From Primula veris (taxonomy: Eukaryota; Streptophyta; Magnoliopsida; Ericales; Primulaceae), in contig OY821750.1 in NCBI GenBank assembly GCA_963682055.1, positions 12,092,501 through 12,156,500 on the forward strand: a DNA stretch of 64,000 bases. The letters run 5' to 3'. The notes under the pieces are model-generated. The model was given only the letters and a program-made list of their open reading frames with translations. It made no database searches and was not told the DNA's origin. The translations under genes and the position numbers were made by a program. Shown here in pieces: positions 1 to 10,510 of this stretch; position 1 is the first letter of the stretch, and each line of letters opens with the position of its first letter.

Positions 1-585
1 CTAGTTTTCTAAATCTCTTGATGAAATTAACCATGTTGTCCATGACCAAAACGGACACAACCAAAGGACTCGAATAACGGTGTAGGAAAGGCACTGTAAG
101 TGTATTATTGTCTTGTTATACATCAAAAGCCGAATAGTTCAAGACATCGAGTTCACTGGTTGTCGACTATATCCGATAGTACATCACTACGGAAGGTTCA
201 AGGCGAAAGCTACCTTTCCCGATGCAGTACTTTTCGCAGAGCTCCCTCTCAAAATTGCATTGCATTTGAATATCAACCAATTCATTCGGGGGTTGTTGAT
301 TTTATTTATTAAATAATATTAGTTTCAATTAAATTGGTCCCAACAGTCACGCCCTTTTAAACAAATAATTGCATCTTTTATGAAAAGACATATTGACCAC
401 TATATATAGGTCATATAATTTATAAAATATATGGAATAAAAACATTAAACACTTTTAGAAAAAAAATATTTGCATTATTTTCCACATATAATTTAGTTAG
501 AGAGAGAGTCATCGCCACCAAAGGTCCGCTCGGTTAGTTTGATTGCACACTCCTTCCGACCGCATTGTTAGAACCGTTGTATCCT
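1..585. repeat. Tail of the shared terminal block (copy 1)
   Basis: The same ~580 bp occurs at 28853-29438 and 63270-63855 with scattered substitutions. It holds a TATA-like run (TATATATAGG near 403), an AG-rich stretch and a CGCCACCAAAGGTCCGC segment, which looks like the U3/R portion of a copia-type LTR or a non-autonomous LTR element. No coding capacity is conserved: two overlapping reading frames of about 70 codons are open in copies 1 and 2 only because stops are scarce. The block ends abruptly at about 585, where unit A begins. In the two other copies it instead continues into a segment starting GGTAAGACATCGC. Nature as a retroelement end is inference. Confidence 0.7.
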
Positions 586-1559
586 GAAAATTTCCATCCT
601 TACAACTTTCTTTGAAAAAAAAATGTTAACCAAAGGGGTTTTTTGTAAAATATTTTGTTAAATTTTCAACATAGGCATATTTAATCTCATGTTTATGCAT
701 GGGTTTGCTAACATGCCCATTTGTGAATGCTCGTATTTTCTCCTAAACTTGGGGATTGATGATCCCCGCAAGGGGATATGTTGCATTACTTTTGTCTCTT
801 CTTGTACAACATACTTATATAGAAAATTTTCAACTCGATCGAAAACGAGAAATGCTCGCCCTACAAGTTACTCATACCATCTTTTAAAAAGTGACTTGTG
901 GTCTATTGGGCATACAAATTAATTAAGTGTTCCGTCATAAAATTATTTCAGAAATTACTTTACAAACGCATAATCCCTCAAGATAATTAAGTTTTTGAAA
1001 TTAGAGAGAGAACAATAACGAATCTTACCACAATGCAGTAAAAACTTACAGCCACCAAGACTCATGGACTAGTCTGGAGTCCTGAATTCACACTTTCACT
1101 TATAAAGCTATATATATGTTCGTCTTTTTTATTGTTTTTTCTGGTTAAATTACATTCCAAATTAGGAAAAAATAATAATAGTCTTATCAATATCCGCATC
1201 AAACACTAAAAAAATAAATAGAACAGAGTCCGAAGCTAACTCAAAGATGACAATAGGTGCGTTAAATCTTCAGACCATCACCCTCCGGACACCAAGCATG
1301 GCCTTACACACACAATAGAAAATTTCTTTTGCGATTCTCTTAAACTTTTTTAGTAAAAAAAATTGGCTAAAAACTATATGCTTGGATATAAAAAGAAAAA
1401 AAAAACATTTTCTTTTTCTAGTCATCAAGTTTCAAAGTAAATAGAGTTGAAAGTTGTGTGGAAAAGAACTGACATTTGAGGTGTTGTTCACTTGTTTTAA
1501 ATATAGATACAACCTATTTTCCCTTTTAACAAATTATTTCAAGGGGTTTGTTAAAAAAA

Positions 1560-1985
1560 ATGTTTACATGTCTAATTTGGAGGCAGAATTAAGCAAAAGC
1601 CTTTGGTTTGGTTGTAATTTGATTGAGGATTTTGAAGCCTATGTAGAAACAGATTCTCAAGTTTTTAAATAAAAGCTATTCTTAGAAGATAAAAGTATTA
1701 ATTTGTCAAAACAAAATGAAGATTCAACATATCAAGAGAGGCAATATAGTTGTGGATTTTCAATCAACAATGGATGAGAATTTTGATTTCTTATCTATGC
1801 AAAAATCTTTCCCAACAAACTTCAAAGTATAATCAAGCACAATCGTCGTCGAATTACCAATCTAAGATGAAATTGTTAAGGTTCTCTCTCATTCTACCTC
1901 TTAAGCTCTGGGGGAGTGGGAAGTCGGATAGTGGATGGTGGTGTGTTCTAGAACAAGTCCACATGGTTTTATCTGAGAATAAGTG
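1560..1985 (+). pseudogene. RNase H-like (RVT_3 type) fragment, decayed, copy A
   Basis: A reading frame around 1570-1672 carries E-A-E...W-F-G...L-I-E-D-F...V-E-T-D-S-Q-V, which fits the middle of the plant RNase H-like domain found at the end of LINE polyproteins and in stand-alone At1g65750-type proteins. It stops after a few residues. The better-kept copies at 9323 and 31190 extend this to an I-I-H-G-N-Y segment and, beyond a MITE, an A-N-R-V-P motif that corresponds to the usual R-E-A-N-x-V-A-D stretch. This copy lacks the MITE and has internal deletions, so it preserves the pre-insertion (empty) site near 1738-1755. Non-functional. Confidence 0.5.
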
Positions 1986-2474
1986 CGAAAATTCCTTATT
2001 TCACTATGTTTTCTTTTTGATTTAGAGGTTGTGGTGTATTTCTTTTTTATGAGTTAGTTTTTAATTGTTGTAGCTCAGTCTGTTTTTTTTGTGTTTGTGG
2101 GTTTCCTCCATAAATTTACTTTTCCGAATTTAAATATTAGAAAATAATTTTTATCCTACCAACTTTTTTAAAAAAGCGTTGGGGAAACTATCATTTCTTC
2201 TTTTGCAGATCCTTTTATTAGTAGTTGTCTCAAAACAAATAAAAATTTGATGAAGATATTTATGCCCTGTTCTAAAATTTATGCATCTTATAAAATTTTA
2301 AAGTTTTTTCATAACTTAATTCTGATGAAAAGATATTTGGTTTGACTTAATATTATTCTTCCTTATATGTGGACTTTTTGTATAAAATTTTGTTTTTTAG
2401 TCTTGATAAACTATTTTTTTATCAATAAAACATAATGGGACCAAAGCCCATATGCAAAACTTTAAACAAAAACA

Positions 2475-2666
2475 CTACTATATATTTAAGGACAAAAGAA
2501 ACCCTAAAAAAACAAATTAAAAAAAAAAAAAACTTACAGATAAGATGAAAACTAATTTAATGAATTAGCTTTTTGGGATATTGGAAATGCTATAAGATCA
2601 CTACCAATAAAGCCCTAAAACACACCCAATTGTTTCCTCTCTCTCACTAGTTAGCCGCAAATAGCA
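2475..2666 (+). promoter_or_regulatory. Candidate promoter of BRM-like copy A
   Basis: A TATA-like run (CTATATATTTAAG, about 2477-2489) is followed by an AAACCCTA telo-box-like motif near 2500 and a CT-rich stretch (CCTCTCTCTCAC) just before the first ATG at 2667. The same arrangement is kept in copies B (about 13217-13417) and C (about 35057-35253). Paralogous cassette U1 retains the telo-box segment but not the TATA run. Promoter activity is inferred. Confidence 0.35.
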
Positions 2667-2926
2667 ATGCAGGTAAGTACTCACTATATCCTCTTTCGTT
2701 TTTTTCATCTTAAACACTTTGTTCTATTTATTTTAGCTTGTTTCTATCTCACTTCACATAAAATCCATTGGCTTTATTATATCAATTTCTTTTGAATTTT
2801 CAACACCGATTAAATTTAAATCTTTTCTATTATATACACATGTAGGTGAACAATTATAAAATACGCTGATTTTAACACACACACAAAAGCACACATACAC
2901 ACACGCATATCATTCCCCATATATAT

Positions 2927-2975
<49 letters not shown>

Positions 2976-4109
2976 TACGGGAAATGATCAACTCACACTG
3001 AAAACAATAGTAAAAAAAGCAAAGACTCAAATATACAATTTTAAAATACTCAAACTAGATTATTTTGTGGAGTTTGTATAAACGATGAATTAATGCGTGT
3101 GTGTGTTGCTTTAGCAAATTTAGATGTATCGATGTTTTCTTTTTCTTAGAACCCTGATCCACGCCTAAACATAAAATTAAATTTTTATCAAAATGCTTCT
3201 TTTGCAAATTTTGGGGGTTTCAAATTGATATATAGGCATATGCGATGATGCGAAGCAAAAAGATGTACTATTTTTATGGTTCACATACCAAATTATAGCT
3301 ATTTGTTTAGTAAGCAATTAAAAGTATGACTAATGCATCGTCTTTTAAACTGTACGCTTTTTCTAGAAATATATAAATCTAAATACTAATTTGTTTTTTG
3401 GATTCTTATCTTGTTACAGAATATTTCGAGAAATATGGATGAGAAGATGTCTGATGCAATTCAGAGAAGGTGCAAGAACGTAATTGGCAAGCTCCAGAGT
3501 AGTATCGATAAGGAAGGTCCCGATATAGTTCCTTCGCTAACTGACTTGTGGAAGAGGATTGAGAGTTCAGGGACTGTTAAAAACGTAATTAATTTGCGTA
3601 AAATTGATCTCCGTGTTGATAAACTTGAGTACAATGGGGTGATGGATCTTATTTCTGATGTTCAATATATGTTGAAGAGCTCAATGCAGTATTTTGGATT
3701 TTTGCACGAGGTGAGGTCAGAAGCAAGGAAAGTGCATGATCTTTTCTTCGACATCTTAAAGATTGCATTTCCAGACATAGATTTCAAAGAAGCTAGAACA
3801 GCCCTCTTTTTGTCATTTGCCTCAACTTCCGCTCCATCTTCAAAACGCAAAATAATCCCAGGCCAAAGCAAGAGACAAAAACTCATAAACGAGCCAGAAC
3901 CAAAAACCTCTTCCGTGAAACTCCCTTCTCGTGCCTCTCTCTCTAACGTTGACGAACCAAGAGGTTCCCGGGTGCACATGCTACAGAAAGATTCTAAGGT
4001 CGAGCCCCGGATACGAAAGAAGCTAAGACGGGCCAGGGTTGGGCTAACACGCCACCTCAGCAGCAAGGGAGTGGTGGGTTCGGAAGTTTCGGTTGGGCAA
4101 ATCCTGTGA
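2667..4109 (+). CDS. BRM (SWI2/SNF2 ATPase) C-terminal bromodomain fragment, copy A
   Basis: Two exons: ATG CAG (2667-2672), a 747 bp intron starting GTAAGT and ending TTACAG, then 3420-4109; 231 residues. Residues from about 10 to 125 match the C-terminal bromodomain of plant BRAHMA-type chromatin remodelling ATPases (R-C-K-N-V-I-x-K-L-Q, D-K-E-G-x-x-I-V-P, L-x-D-L-W-K-R-I, R-V-D-K-L-E-Y-x-G-V-M-D-L, M-Q-Y-F-G-F-x-H-E-V-R-S-E-A-R-K-V-H-D-L-F-F-D), followed by the K-R-Q-K-L-I-N-E-P-E stretch typical just after it. The ATPase, HSA and QLQ parts of BRM are absent. The annotated frame ends at 4107-4109, but the BRM terminal peptide (W-A-N-P-V-K-K-L-R-T-D-S-G-K-R-R-P-S-H-L) is present in another frame ending at the TGA at 4154-4156. 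So a shift or deletion lies between about 3960 and 4030. It is either a truncated paralogue making an acetyl-lysine-binding module alone or a recent pseudogene. Of the three copies this frame is the least damaged. Confidence 0.72.
2878..2976. repeat. CA/TA compound microsatellite in the BRM-copy-A intron
   Basis: (CA)n, (TA)n and (CA)n runs in series. The corresponding intron in copies B and C has the same core but much shorter TA runs, so this is an expanded allele of a shared site. Confidence 0.9.
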
Positions 4110-4156
4110 AGAAATTGAGAACTGACTCGGGCAAAAGGAGACCAAGTCATCTATGA

Positions 4157-5326
4157 CTAAAATTATTGTGGGGGTGAGGGTATTTAAATAAGAAAACTTG
4201 TTGGTTGTGCTTTAAGGTGATCAGTGTCGTGTCGGCCCTTTAAACGTTTTTTGTTATCTTTCCGTTTAAAAAGATTTTTTGCTGTCTTTCCTTTCCAGAT
4301 GGTAATGATTATTTGCATCATTTAGTGCATATCTCCTATCTAAAGCATCTCGATGATGGGCAAAACCTTGCCAACCTCTCTCCCGTAAGAGCATTATTGC
4401 TAATTATTGACAAGATTAAGGGGAAAGTCTTTTATTTAGATTTAAGAGAATAACAACCCAACAATTTAACGTGCTCATACAAAGACTCTCGGATTACTCA
4501 AATGAACAATAGCTACCACCTAAAAAAAACGTTACACAAGTGGTGCTTAACTCTAATAATAAAGTTAACTCTTATCTGTCTCTCTAAATAAATAAATAAA
4601 GTCTATCTCTATACTACTAACCTTAGTCGCCGCCTGCTTTGGGTAGAAGTGGTGCTTCGACGCTGCTCTTCCCCTATGATTCATAACGTGATATTTCAAT
4701 CATCTCTCGTTCTTTGTATCCGGAATTTTTTCGGATCTTTTTCTTTCCCCATTTTTCTGCATTTTCCTACGGTGTGCCTCTATTGTCTGAAAGGAGTAGA
4801 TCTATCCTCACCCGCTCTCCGATTTCGTGACTTATATCATAATATTAGATCCAGTAAATGAGATTTTGATGTGTTGTGGCTCTACACGGAGCTCCACAGG
4901 TAATTTTCACCCAAAAATTCTTATTCCCTGCAATATTGGATGGAGTATCAAAAGTTCCATTTAGACTAAATTAAGACAAGACCAAGGTTTTTATTTCAAA
5001 TAAAAATACGTTGAATTGTTTGACGGCCGCAAAATTGTCAAAAACAGTTTTCTCCGAATTGAAAAAAAAGTTTGAAATCACAAAAAGATGGTCAATTGTT
5101 GCCACAAGATGAAAATTACAACAAATTTCTAAAGTGTGTAGAAGAACAAAATGAAGTATGTTTTTTTCTTCTTAGCACTATAAACTTTTATTTCATTCAA
5201 CTTTTTATTGTTGATTTACGTTGTAATAAGGTCGTTATCGCCATTTATTGGAATATTAATAAAATAGTGGGTTTACCCACCAATTTATATAAACAAAAAA
5301 ACTCCCGGTTTCATAGTTTGGATTGA
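4157..5326 (+). repeat. 3' flank of BRM fragment A, shared by all three units
   Basis: Non-coding by my reading. It repeats at 14838-16017 and, shortened, at 41560-42334. It contains a CT-rich leader-like stretch (about 4640-4790) and a short segment at 5072-5160 whose frame (L-P-Q-D-E-N-Y-N-K-F-L-K-C-V-E-E-Q-N-E) is open at 15793 and 42110 too, followed directly by a T-rich tract. It may be a captured exon of an unrecognised gene. No other feature seen. Confidence 0.5.
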
Positions 5327-5721
5327 AAATTTCCATCCTTACAATTTATATAAGAACTTTTTCAATCCATCACCTACATCAACCTACTGATGGTAGCATT
5401 TAAGAAACATAAGAGCATTTAATCACATGTTTATGTGTCATGAGTTTGCTAACACGCACATTTGTTAATGCTCGTATATTCTCCTAAACTGGTATGTGGT
5501 GATCCTCACAAGGGGATATGTCGCATTACTTTTTTCTCTTCTTGTATGTAAACAACATACTTTCACAAAAAACATTCAACTCTAAAATAATAAAAAAAAT
5601 CAACTTGTGGTCTATTGGGCTTATAAATTGATTGAGCGCTCTTCTATAAAATTATTTCAGAAGATAATTTACTAATCCCCCAAGATAATTAAATTTGTCA
5701 AATTATAGAGAGGCGAATAAT

Positions 5722-6420
5722 ATGTAACATCCCAGACCCAGTGGATATCACATGGCCGAATAAGATGTGCAGTGGCACGTGATAGACAAAACCTAATTAA
5801 CAATATTTATAAAAATACAATAAAAATGATCACTCTATAATATAAACCTTACAAATACAACCTCGGAAAGTCAAACATTTTAACTCTACTTCTTACAATC
5901 TAAATTAACATATTAACGCAGCGGAATACTAGATAAAAAAAATCCTAAGAGTTCTGTCTGGTCCCGACAAACTTGTATGAACGTTATAAATCTAAAAACA
6001 TTTTCAAAACGAGGGGTAAACGAAAAGAGATTAGTGAGTGATAAATCTTACAATATAATATAGGTGGAATCATTATATCATTTTCTTTTAAAACAATACT
6101 TTATCTTTAAATAAAATTCTCAACTCATACTTTAATAAAACTAAATAAATAAATCTCTTTCAAACGTTTTAGTGGTATGATTAATATGATAATATAAATT
6201 AGATATTAAGCTTGATTGGACTTCCCAATCCTAGATGGGTTCAGACTTCCTGATGTTTTTTTATTTGTTTGATTCAGACTTCCCGAATCTCTTTTTCTAT
6301 GCTTGGACTTTCCAATCATATGTGGATATTATAGATCTTTTTTTAATCTTTGTACTTACACTTCCCAAGTACCTTTATATCTCATTTCTATAAGTTAAAT
6401 CCATTTATAAATCAAAGAGA
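5722..6420 (-). repeat. LTR-like end of gypsy remnant 1
   Basis: On the minus strand this sequence ends ...GGTCTGGGATGTTACA at 5722, the usual 3' end of a plant gypsy LTR (TGTAACATCCC on plus). A second copy lies at 42726-43388. It is joined directly to the RNase H end of the polyprotein at about 6420, so the integrase and remainder of the 3' coding region are deleted. It contains the hairpin row described separately. Confidence 0.55.
6214..6372. repeat. Row of five small hairpins with a common loop
   Basis: Five inverted repeats with different stems surround a near-constant centre (plus strand ACTTC or ACTTT): GATTGG/CCAATC at 6214-6230, TCAG/CTGA at 6241-6253, GATTC/GAATC at 6271-6289, TTGG/CCAA at 6303-6315 and GTACTT/AAGTAC at 6352-6372. 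Spacing is about 27-30 bp for the first four. The second copy of the LTR (43232-43385) keeps the row with small changes. The stems differ from one another but each is self-complementary, which argues for selection or copying of structure rather than a simple tandem repeat. Confidence 0.7.
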
Positions 6421-7500
6421 TCACCACAATCCACGGTGAGAACCTTTACTATAAAATACAATTGGTATTTTTTCTTGCATCAAAACAGTGCCAATACCTA
6501 CTATAAAGGCATCACATTTGATTATGAATGTCTTTGAAAAATCTGGAAGAGCTAAAATAGGTGTTATAGTTACTGCTAATTTTATGTTTTTCAATGCTGC
6601 TTCGGCTTCACTTGTCAATATAAAATTATTTTTCTTTAAAAGATCAATGAGAGCTTTAGCAATACCACCATAATTTTTAATAAAACTCCTGTAGTAACCG
6701 GTGAGAACAAGGAATCCACGTAGGATTTTTAGTGTTTTGGGTGTGGGCCATTGTATAATACATTCTATTTTTTTTTTCATAAGCTTTAACACCTTCTTTA
6801 ATAGTCAACTCCGGCTACAGCAAAACTACACTTGGATTTCTTCGCAAAGAATTTCTGTAATTGAATCACATTCAGGACTACTTTTAAATGCTCCACATCT
6901 TCACTCATATTTTTTCTATACACAAAAATGTCTTCAAAGAACACTAGCACAAACTTTCTTAGAAAAGGTTTAAAGATTGAGTTCATTACAGCTCAAAATG
7001 TAGCTGGGGCCTTTGTTAAGCCAAAGGGCATAACTAAGTACTCGTACTGTCCTTCATGTGTCCTAAATGTTGTTTTAACAATATTAGTAGGTTGCATTCT
7101 GATTTGATGATATCCAGACCTCAAATCCAATTCAGAAAACACCGCTGCACCATGTTCATCAAGTAACTCATCTACTACTGTTATAGGGAATTTATCTTTA
7201 ATAGTAGTTTGATTTAATGCTCTATAGTCTACACACATTCTCCAACTAGCATCAACCTTCTTAACAAGTAGCACGGGGGATGAATAAAGTGTTTGGCTAG
7301 GCCTAATGAATCCACTTTGTAACAACTCTTTTACGATTTTTTCAATTTCTATTTTCTGAAAGTAAGGGTATCGATAGGGTATAACATAGATTGAGATTTG
7401 TGTCTTGTTGCAGCTCAATGTGGTGGGTGTGCTCTCTCATTGGTGGTAGTTCATGTGGCTGATCAAATACATCCGCAAATTCACTTAGGTTCAATGAAAT
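6421..7500 (-). pseudogene. Ty3/gypsy reverse transcriptase-RNase H, decayed (remnant 1)
   Basis: Read on the minus strand from 7500: a linker F-A-D-V-F-D-Q-P-H-E-L-P-P typical between protease and RT; RT start P-Y-R-Y-P...E-I-E-K-I-V; L-V-K-K-V-D...[38 protein letters not shown] (to 6993). After a frameshift come F-F-E-D-I-F-V-Y (catalytic Y-x-D-D box altered to F-E-D-I), then a deletion, and F-L-V-L-T-G-Y-Y-R-S-F-I-K-N-Y leading into the RNase H domain (to 6421). Motifs fit a chromovirus-like gypsy lineage. A three-base loss near 7160 and an internal deletion near 6795 distinguish it from the copy at 52900-53690. Dead. Confidence 0.85.
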
Positions 7501-8204
7501 TATGTTTACTCCCAGAATCCACTAAAATTCCTAATTTAAACCCCTAATTAATATTGCCTACAAATCTCAGTGACGTGGAATTAGAACCACCACTAATTGC
7601 TTGAAAAGTAATTTCAGGGTGTTCTTCTACTTCTTCTTTTTCACTACTAAAAAGTTGGTTCTCCTCTTTCTCAGCCATTTCTTCGCTATTTTCACTAAAC
7701 TCATCTAACACATAGATTTTAGGATTTTTGCATTCATGCCCTTTTATCCACTTTTCGTCACAGTGCTAACAAAGCCCCTTTTTGAACCTCTGTTCCTTCT
7801 CAGCTCTAGAAATTCTTTTTTATGGGTGTTAGGGTAGTTTTCGTGGTTTGGTAGATGTTTTTAGGGTAAGGTTGATAATTTGATTGGTAGTTAGTTTGGT
7901 GTAAGGCTGCATTTGTGTTTGGATTTGGATTTTTTAGGTGACAGTAGTACTGAATTTATAGGTGTGTTTTTGGTCGTAAAGGTTTTCTTCTTGTTGTTTG
8001 GCTAAGGAGAAGGCTATTTCAACATTAGGAGGGAAAAACATTTTAATAACTCCACCAATTTCATTTTTTTAGTCCGTTGAGAAAATAAGTTAATTTGTGG
8101 CTCCCACTTAAGTCTTTAACTCTATTAGCATGTAATTCAAAACTTCTTTTGTAGGACCTCACATCCTCAATTTGTTTGTGTTTTATTAATTGATCTAGGG
8201 GATT
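7501..8204 (-). pseudogene. Ty3/gypsy zinc-knuckle and protease region, decayed
   Basis: Minus-strand translation gives K-G-L-C, a stop, H-C-D-E-K-W-I-K-G-H-E-C (about 7720-7790), a CCHC zinc knuckle with an internal stop. An acidic linker follows, then a poorly preserved protease with S-G-G-S-N-S-T-S-L (about 7580). Many stops. It lies between gag and RT in the expected order. Confidence 0.6.
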
Positions 8205-8522
8205 CTAAAAATGCTCATCACAAAATCTCTTCATTAAGTGATCACAAGATACTTCCCATGTGGTGATTTTTCCAGAATTTAACTGATCTTGATACCAAAC
8301 AAGTGGTTGCCCCTCAAAATAGTAAGAAGCTATATTGATTTTCGGTAAATTGGGGGTGTCATACAGTATACTTTTATACTTAAAAGATATATAACAAAGG
8401 GTAAAATTTGGTAAGACATGGTAGATGTTTGGGTACCAAATTAGTAAGACAAAGCTATATTGATTTCCGGAAAAAACTGTCGGATACGTCCACGATACGT
8501 CTATATGATCTCTCCCTAACAA
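8205..8522 (-). pseudogene. Ty3/gypsy gag fragment
   Basis: 105 open codons. The second half, K-I-N-I-A-S-Y-Y-F-E-G-Q-P-L-V-W-Y-Q-D...I-T-T-W-E, matches the conserved core of retrotransposon gag proteins (Retrotrans_gag). The first half is not typical and overlaps a short dispersed repeat (8346-8462), so an insertion seems to have replaced the gag start. No 5' LTR or primer site was found up to 9240. Confidence 0.65.
8346..8462 (-). repeat. Short dispersed repeat, inverted copy of 25295-25412
   Basis: On the minus strand it reads through CTAATTTGGTACCCAAAC, a CATGTCTTA(C/G) motif and TTTTACCCTTTGTTA to AAGTAtAAAAGTATAC, closely matching 25295-25412 on plus. Class unknown; no terminal repeats identified. 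Confidence 0.6.
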
Positions 8523-9239
8523 TTCGTCGTTTAGTATCCCCTTGTCTATGCAAATAGCCTCCTTTATTATTCAACAATACTGTCTAATAGGCATTATGAT
8601 GCTTTCACTCTCAGGGGGTGTTCTCTCATGGGGAGAGACCTTTTGCATGTCTCAGGTCTCACGGGTCTGTCCCCCACTAGACTTATGTTATCTTTTCCTA
8701 ATTCATAGGTACCTAAAGGTATTTATTTACCCTTATTAGTATATATTCCACACACATAATTAGCGGATTTAGTAGTATCTCCAGGCATATTTGATAGCAT
8801 TGTGTATCAAATATTGTGATAAATCACGATTATATGATTTATATCTCTCCTCAAGGAATTAATAAGTCAACTGTCACGTTAGATATAACATTAATCATAT
8901 TAAATCTAATGTATATACGACTGACTAGATCAATGATCATCTTCGTATCGAACCCTAACCCTTCTTTCCTAAGTCCTTTTTTAGGTCTCGATTAATGGAA
9001 TTGATTGCTCATTGATTATATTAATTGCAACCCGTCATACAGATTAACCTTGAAGGTATAACCGAGTTGGAGATTGGTCTAAGAATTTTAAGAAAATAAT
9101 GAAAATGTACATAAAATTGATAATTAATGGTTTGATCACTTGTTTTTAAATAATATTAGTTTCAATTAAATTGGTTTGCTCTGCTTGAGGTGTTGTTCAC
9201 TTGTTTGTAATGTAACCGAGTTAGGACCAATTTAATTGA
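8523..9239. other. Non-coding spacer, unit 1
   Basis: AT-rich with no convincing reading frame. Holds a GC-richer patch near 8625-8690, and at 9140-9170 a piece (AATAATATTAGTTTCAATTA) also present in the terminal block at 316-335. A duplicated phrase GAGGTGTTGTTCACTTGTTT at 9187 and 9251 marks the start of cassette U1. Confidence 0.5.
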
Positions 9240-9322
9240 TATTGATCTCCTTGAGGTGTTGTTCACTTGTTTTTGATATAAATACGACCAACTTTCCCTT
9301 TTAACAAATTATTTTAAGGGGT

Positions 9323-10254
9323 TTGTTAAAAAATATTGTTTGCATGTGTAGTTTGAAGGCAGAAGCAAAAGCCTGGTTTGGTTTTGATTTGATTGAGGAT
9401 TTTAAAGCCTATGTAGAAACCGATTCTCAAGTTCTTATAAGTATCATTCATGGTAATTATGGTTGCACTTGGCACATAAAAGCTATTCTTAGTAAATTAA
9501 ATCCTTTATTTGTCCAAAGAAATTGAAGATTCAACATTTCTAAAACGAGACAAATAGTGTTCAAATTCTCTATAATTCATAGTGCACTCGCATCTTCTAA
9601 AGTTTCATCTAACGTATGAAATTAAAACAATCCAACGTATAGATTTATTCGTGAGTTTGTAAAAAAAATTTCTATAATTTTATTATATAAAATAAGATAT
9701 ATTAAAATTATTGATCTTTTTTACTATTTTTAAATTATACTTAAATTTATGCTAGTATCAACTAGAGTTCTATAATATTTTTTTGAGTTTTTATTGCATT
9801 GTAAAGTTAGTTTTTAATTTAAATAATCATAATTTATATTTTATATATTAAAATTATATAAAAAGAAAATTACAAAAATCATGCATAAATTCAGACAATC
9901 GGATTGTTTTAATTTCATCCATTAGGTGAAACTCTAGATGATTTGAGTGCATTATGAACTTTAAAAAATTTGAATTCGGCAAATAGAGTTCCTGAGATTC
10001 TATCTACAATGAATGAGGATTTTGATTTCTTATCTATACAAAAATCATTCCCAAAAAACTTTAAAACATATCAAGCTAGATCATCTTCGAATTCTCAATC
10101 TAAGATTGGAAATGATCTGGTTCTCTCTCTAAAGATGTGGCGGAGTGGGAAGTCGGATAGTAGATGGTGGTGTACATTGTTGTATAACAAGGCCACATGG
10201 TTTTATCTTAGAACAAGTGTGACTATTTTGCTTGTGAAAACTCCTCTTGTTTGA
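9323..10254 (+). pseudogene. RNase H-like (RVT_3 type) fragment split by a MITE, copy B
   Basis: The first part (9323-9526) reads E-A-K-A-W-F-G-F-D-L-I-E-D-F-K-A-Y-V-E-T-D-S-Q-V-L and I-S-I-I-H-G-N-Y-G-C-T-W-H-I-K-A-I-L, with the two aspartate/glutamate-bearing strands and helix of the RNase H-like fold. After the 420 bp MITE the frame resumes at 9980 as A-N-R-V-P-E-I-L-S-T, matching the family's R-E-A-N-x-V-A-D-x-L-A motif, and stays open to 10254. So one domain was cut by a DNA transposon. The N-terminal catalytic aspartate part is missing. LINE remnant or captured host gene; cannot be told apart here. Confidence 0.55.
9560..9979. mobile_element. Mutator-like MITE, copy B
   Basis: A 420 bp AT-rich element with ~75 bp imperfect terminal inverted repeats (TTCAAATTCTCTA... 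against ...AAAAAATTTGAATTCGG). It is flanked by CAAATAGTG (9551-9559) and CAAATAGAG (9980-9988). The unoccupied site survives in unit A (GGCAATATAG near 1740). A 9 bp duplication and long inverted repeats fit the Mutator superfamily. No coding capacity. Confidence 0.8.
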
Positions 10255-10510
10255 CTATATGTTTTCTTTTGGATTTAGAGGTAATGATGTATTTATTATT
10301 TTTATTAGTTAGCTTTGAATTACCGTAGCTCAGTCCATTAATTAGTAGATCGGTTTTTATTAGTTAGTTTTCCTACCGATTTTACAAAAAAAGTTATTTA
10401 AGGACAAAAGAAACCCTAAAACCAAATTAAAAAAAACTGATTCTGACGGCTGCAGAGGTAAGGTCTGCGATAAGACGAAAACTAATTTAATGAATTAACT
10501 TTTTGGGATT

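Larger units (their letters stand above)
586..5721 (+). repeat. Repeat unit A (U2 type) carrying a BRM fragment between direct repeats
   Basis: This unit is collinear with 11945-16150 (unit B) and with 33803-36457 plus 41312-42724 (unit C). About 400 bp at its left end (589-1012) recurs in diverged form at its right end (5327-5708), so the BRM fragment sits between direct terminal repeats. Unlike B and C, unit A keeps an RNase H-like stretch (about 1470-1985) that B and C have deleted from this position. The right end runs into the gypsy remnant at 5722, as in unit C. Whether the end repeats are real LTRs is unproven: they lack clear TG...CA ends and no primer site is visible. Confidence 0.65.

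Noticed and set aside
2318..2440. Possible tRNA or snRNA in the AT-rich spacers of units A-C
   Set aside because: No cloverleaf arms or conserved boxes could be found on reading; only AT-rich spacer.
3662..4150. 162-codon minus-strand frame opposite the BRM fragment
   Set aside because: Antisense shadow of the BRM exon, whose plus-strand reading has clear family motifs.
6421..8522. Possible endogenous pararetrovirus (caulimovirus-like) RT
   Set aside because: Gag core, linker and RT motifs fit Ty3/gypsy retrotransposons; no movement protein, coat or pararetroviral arrangement seen.
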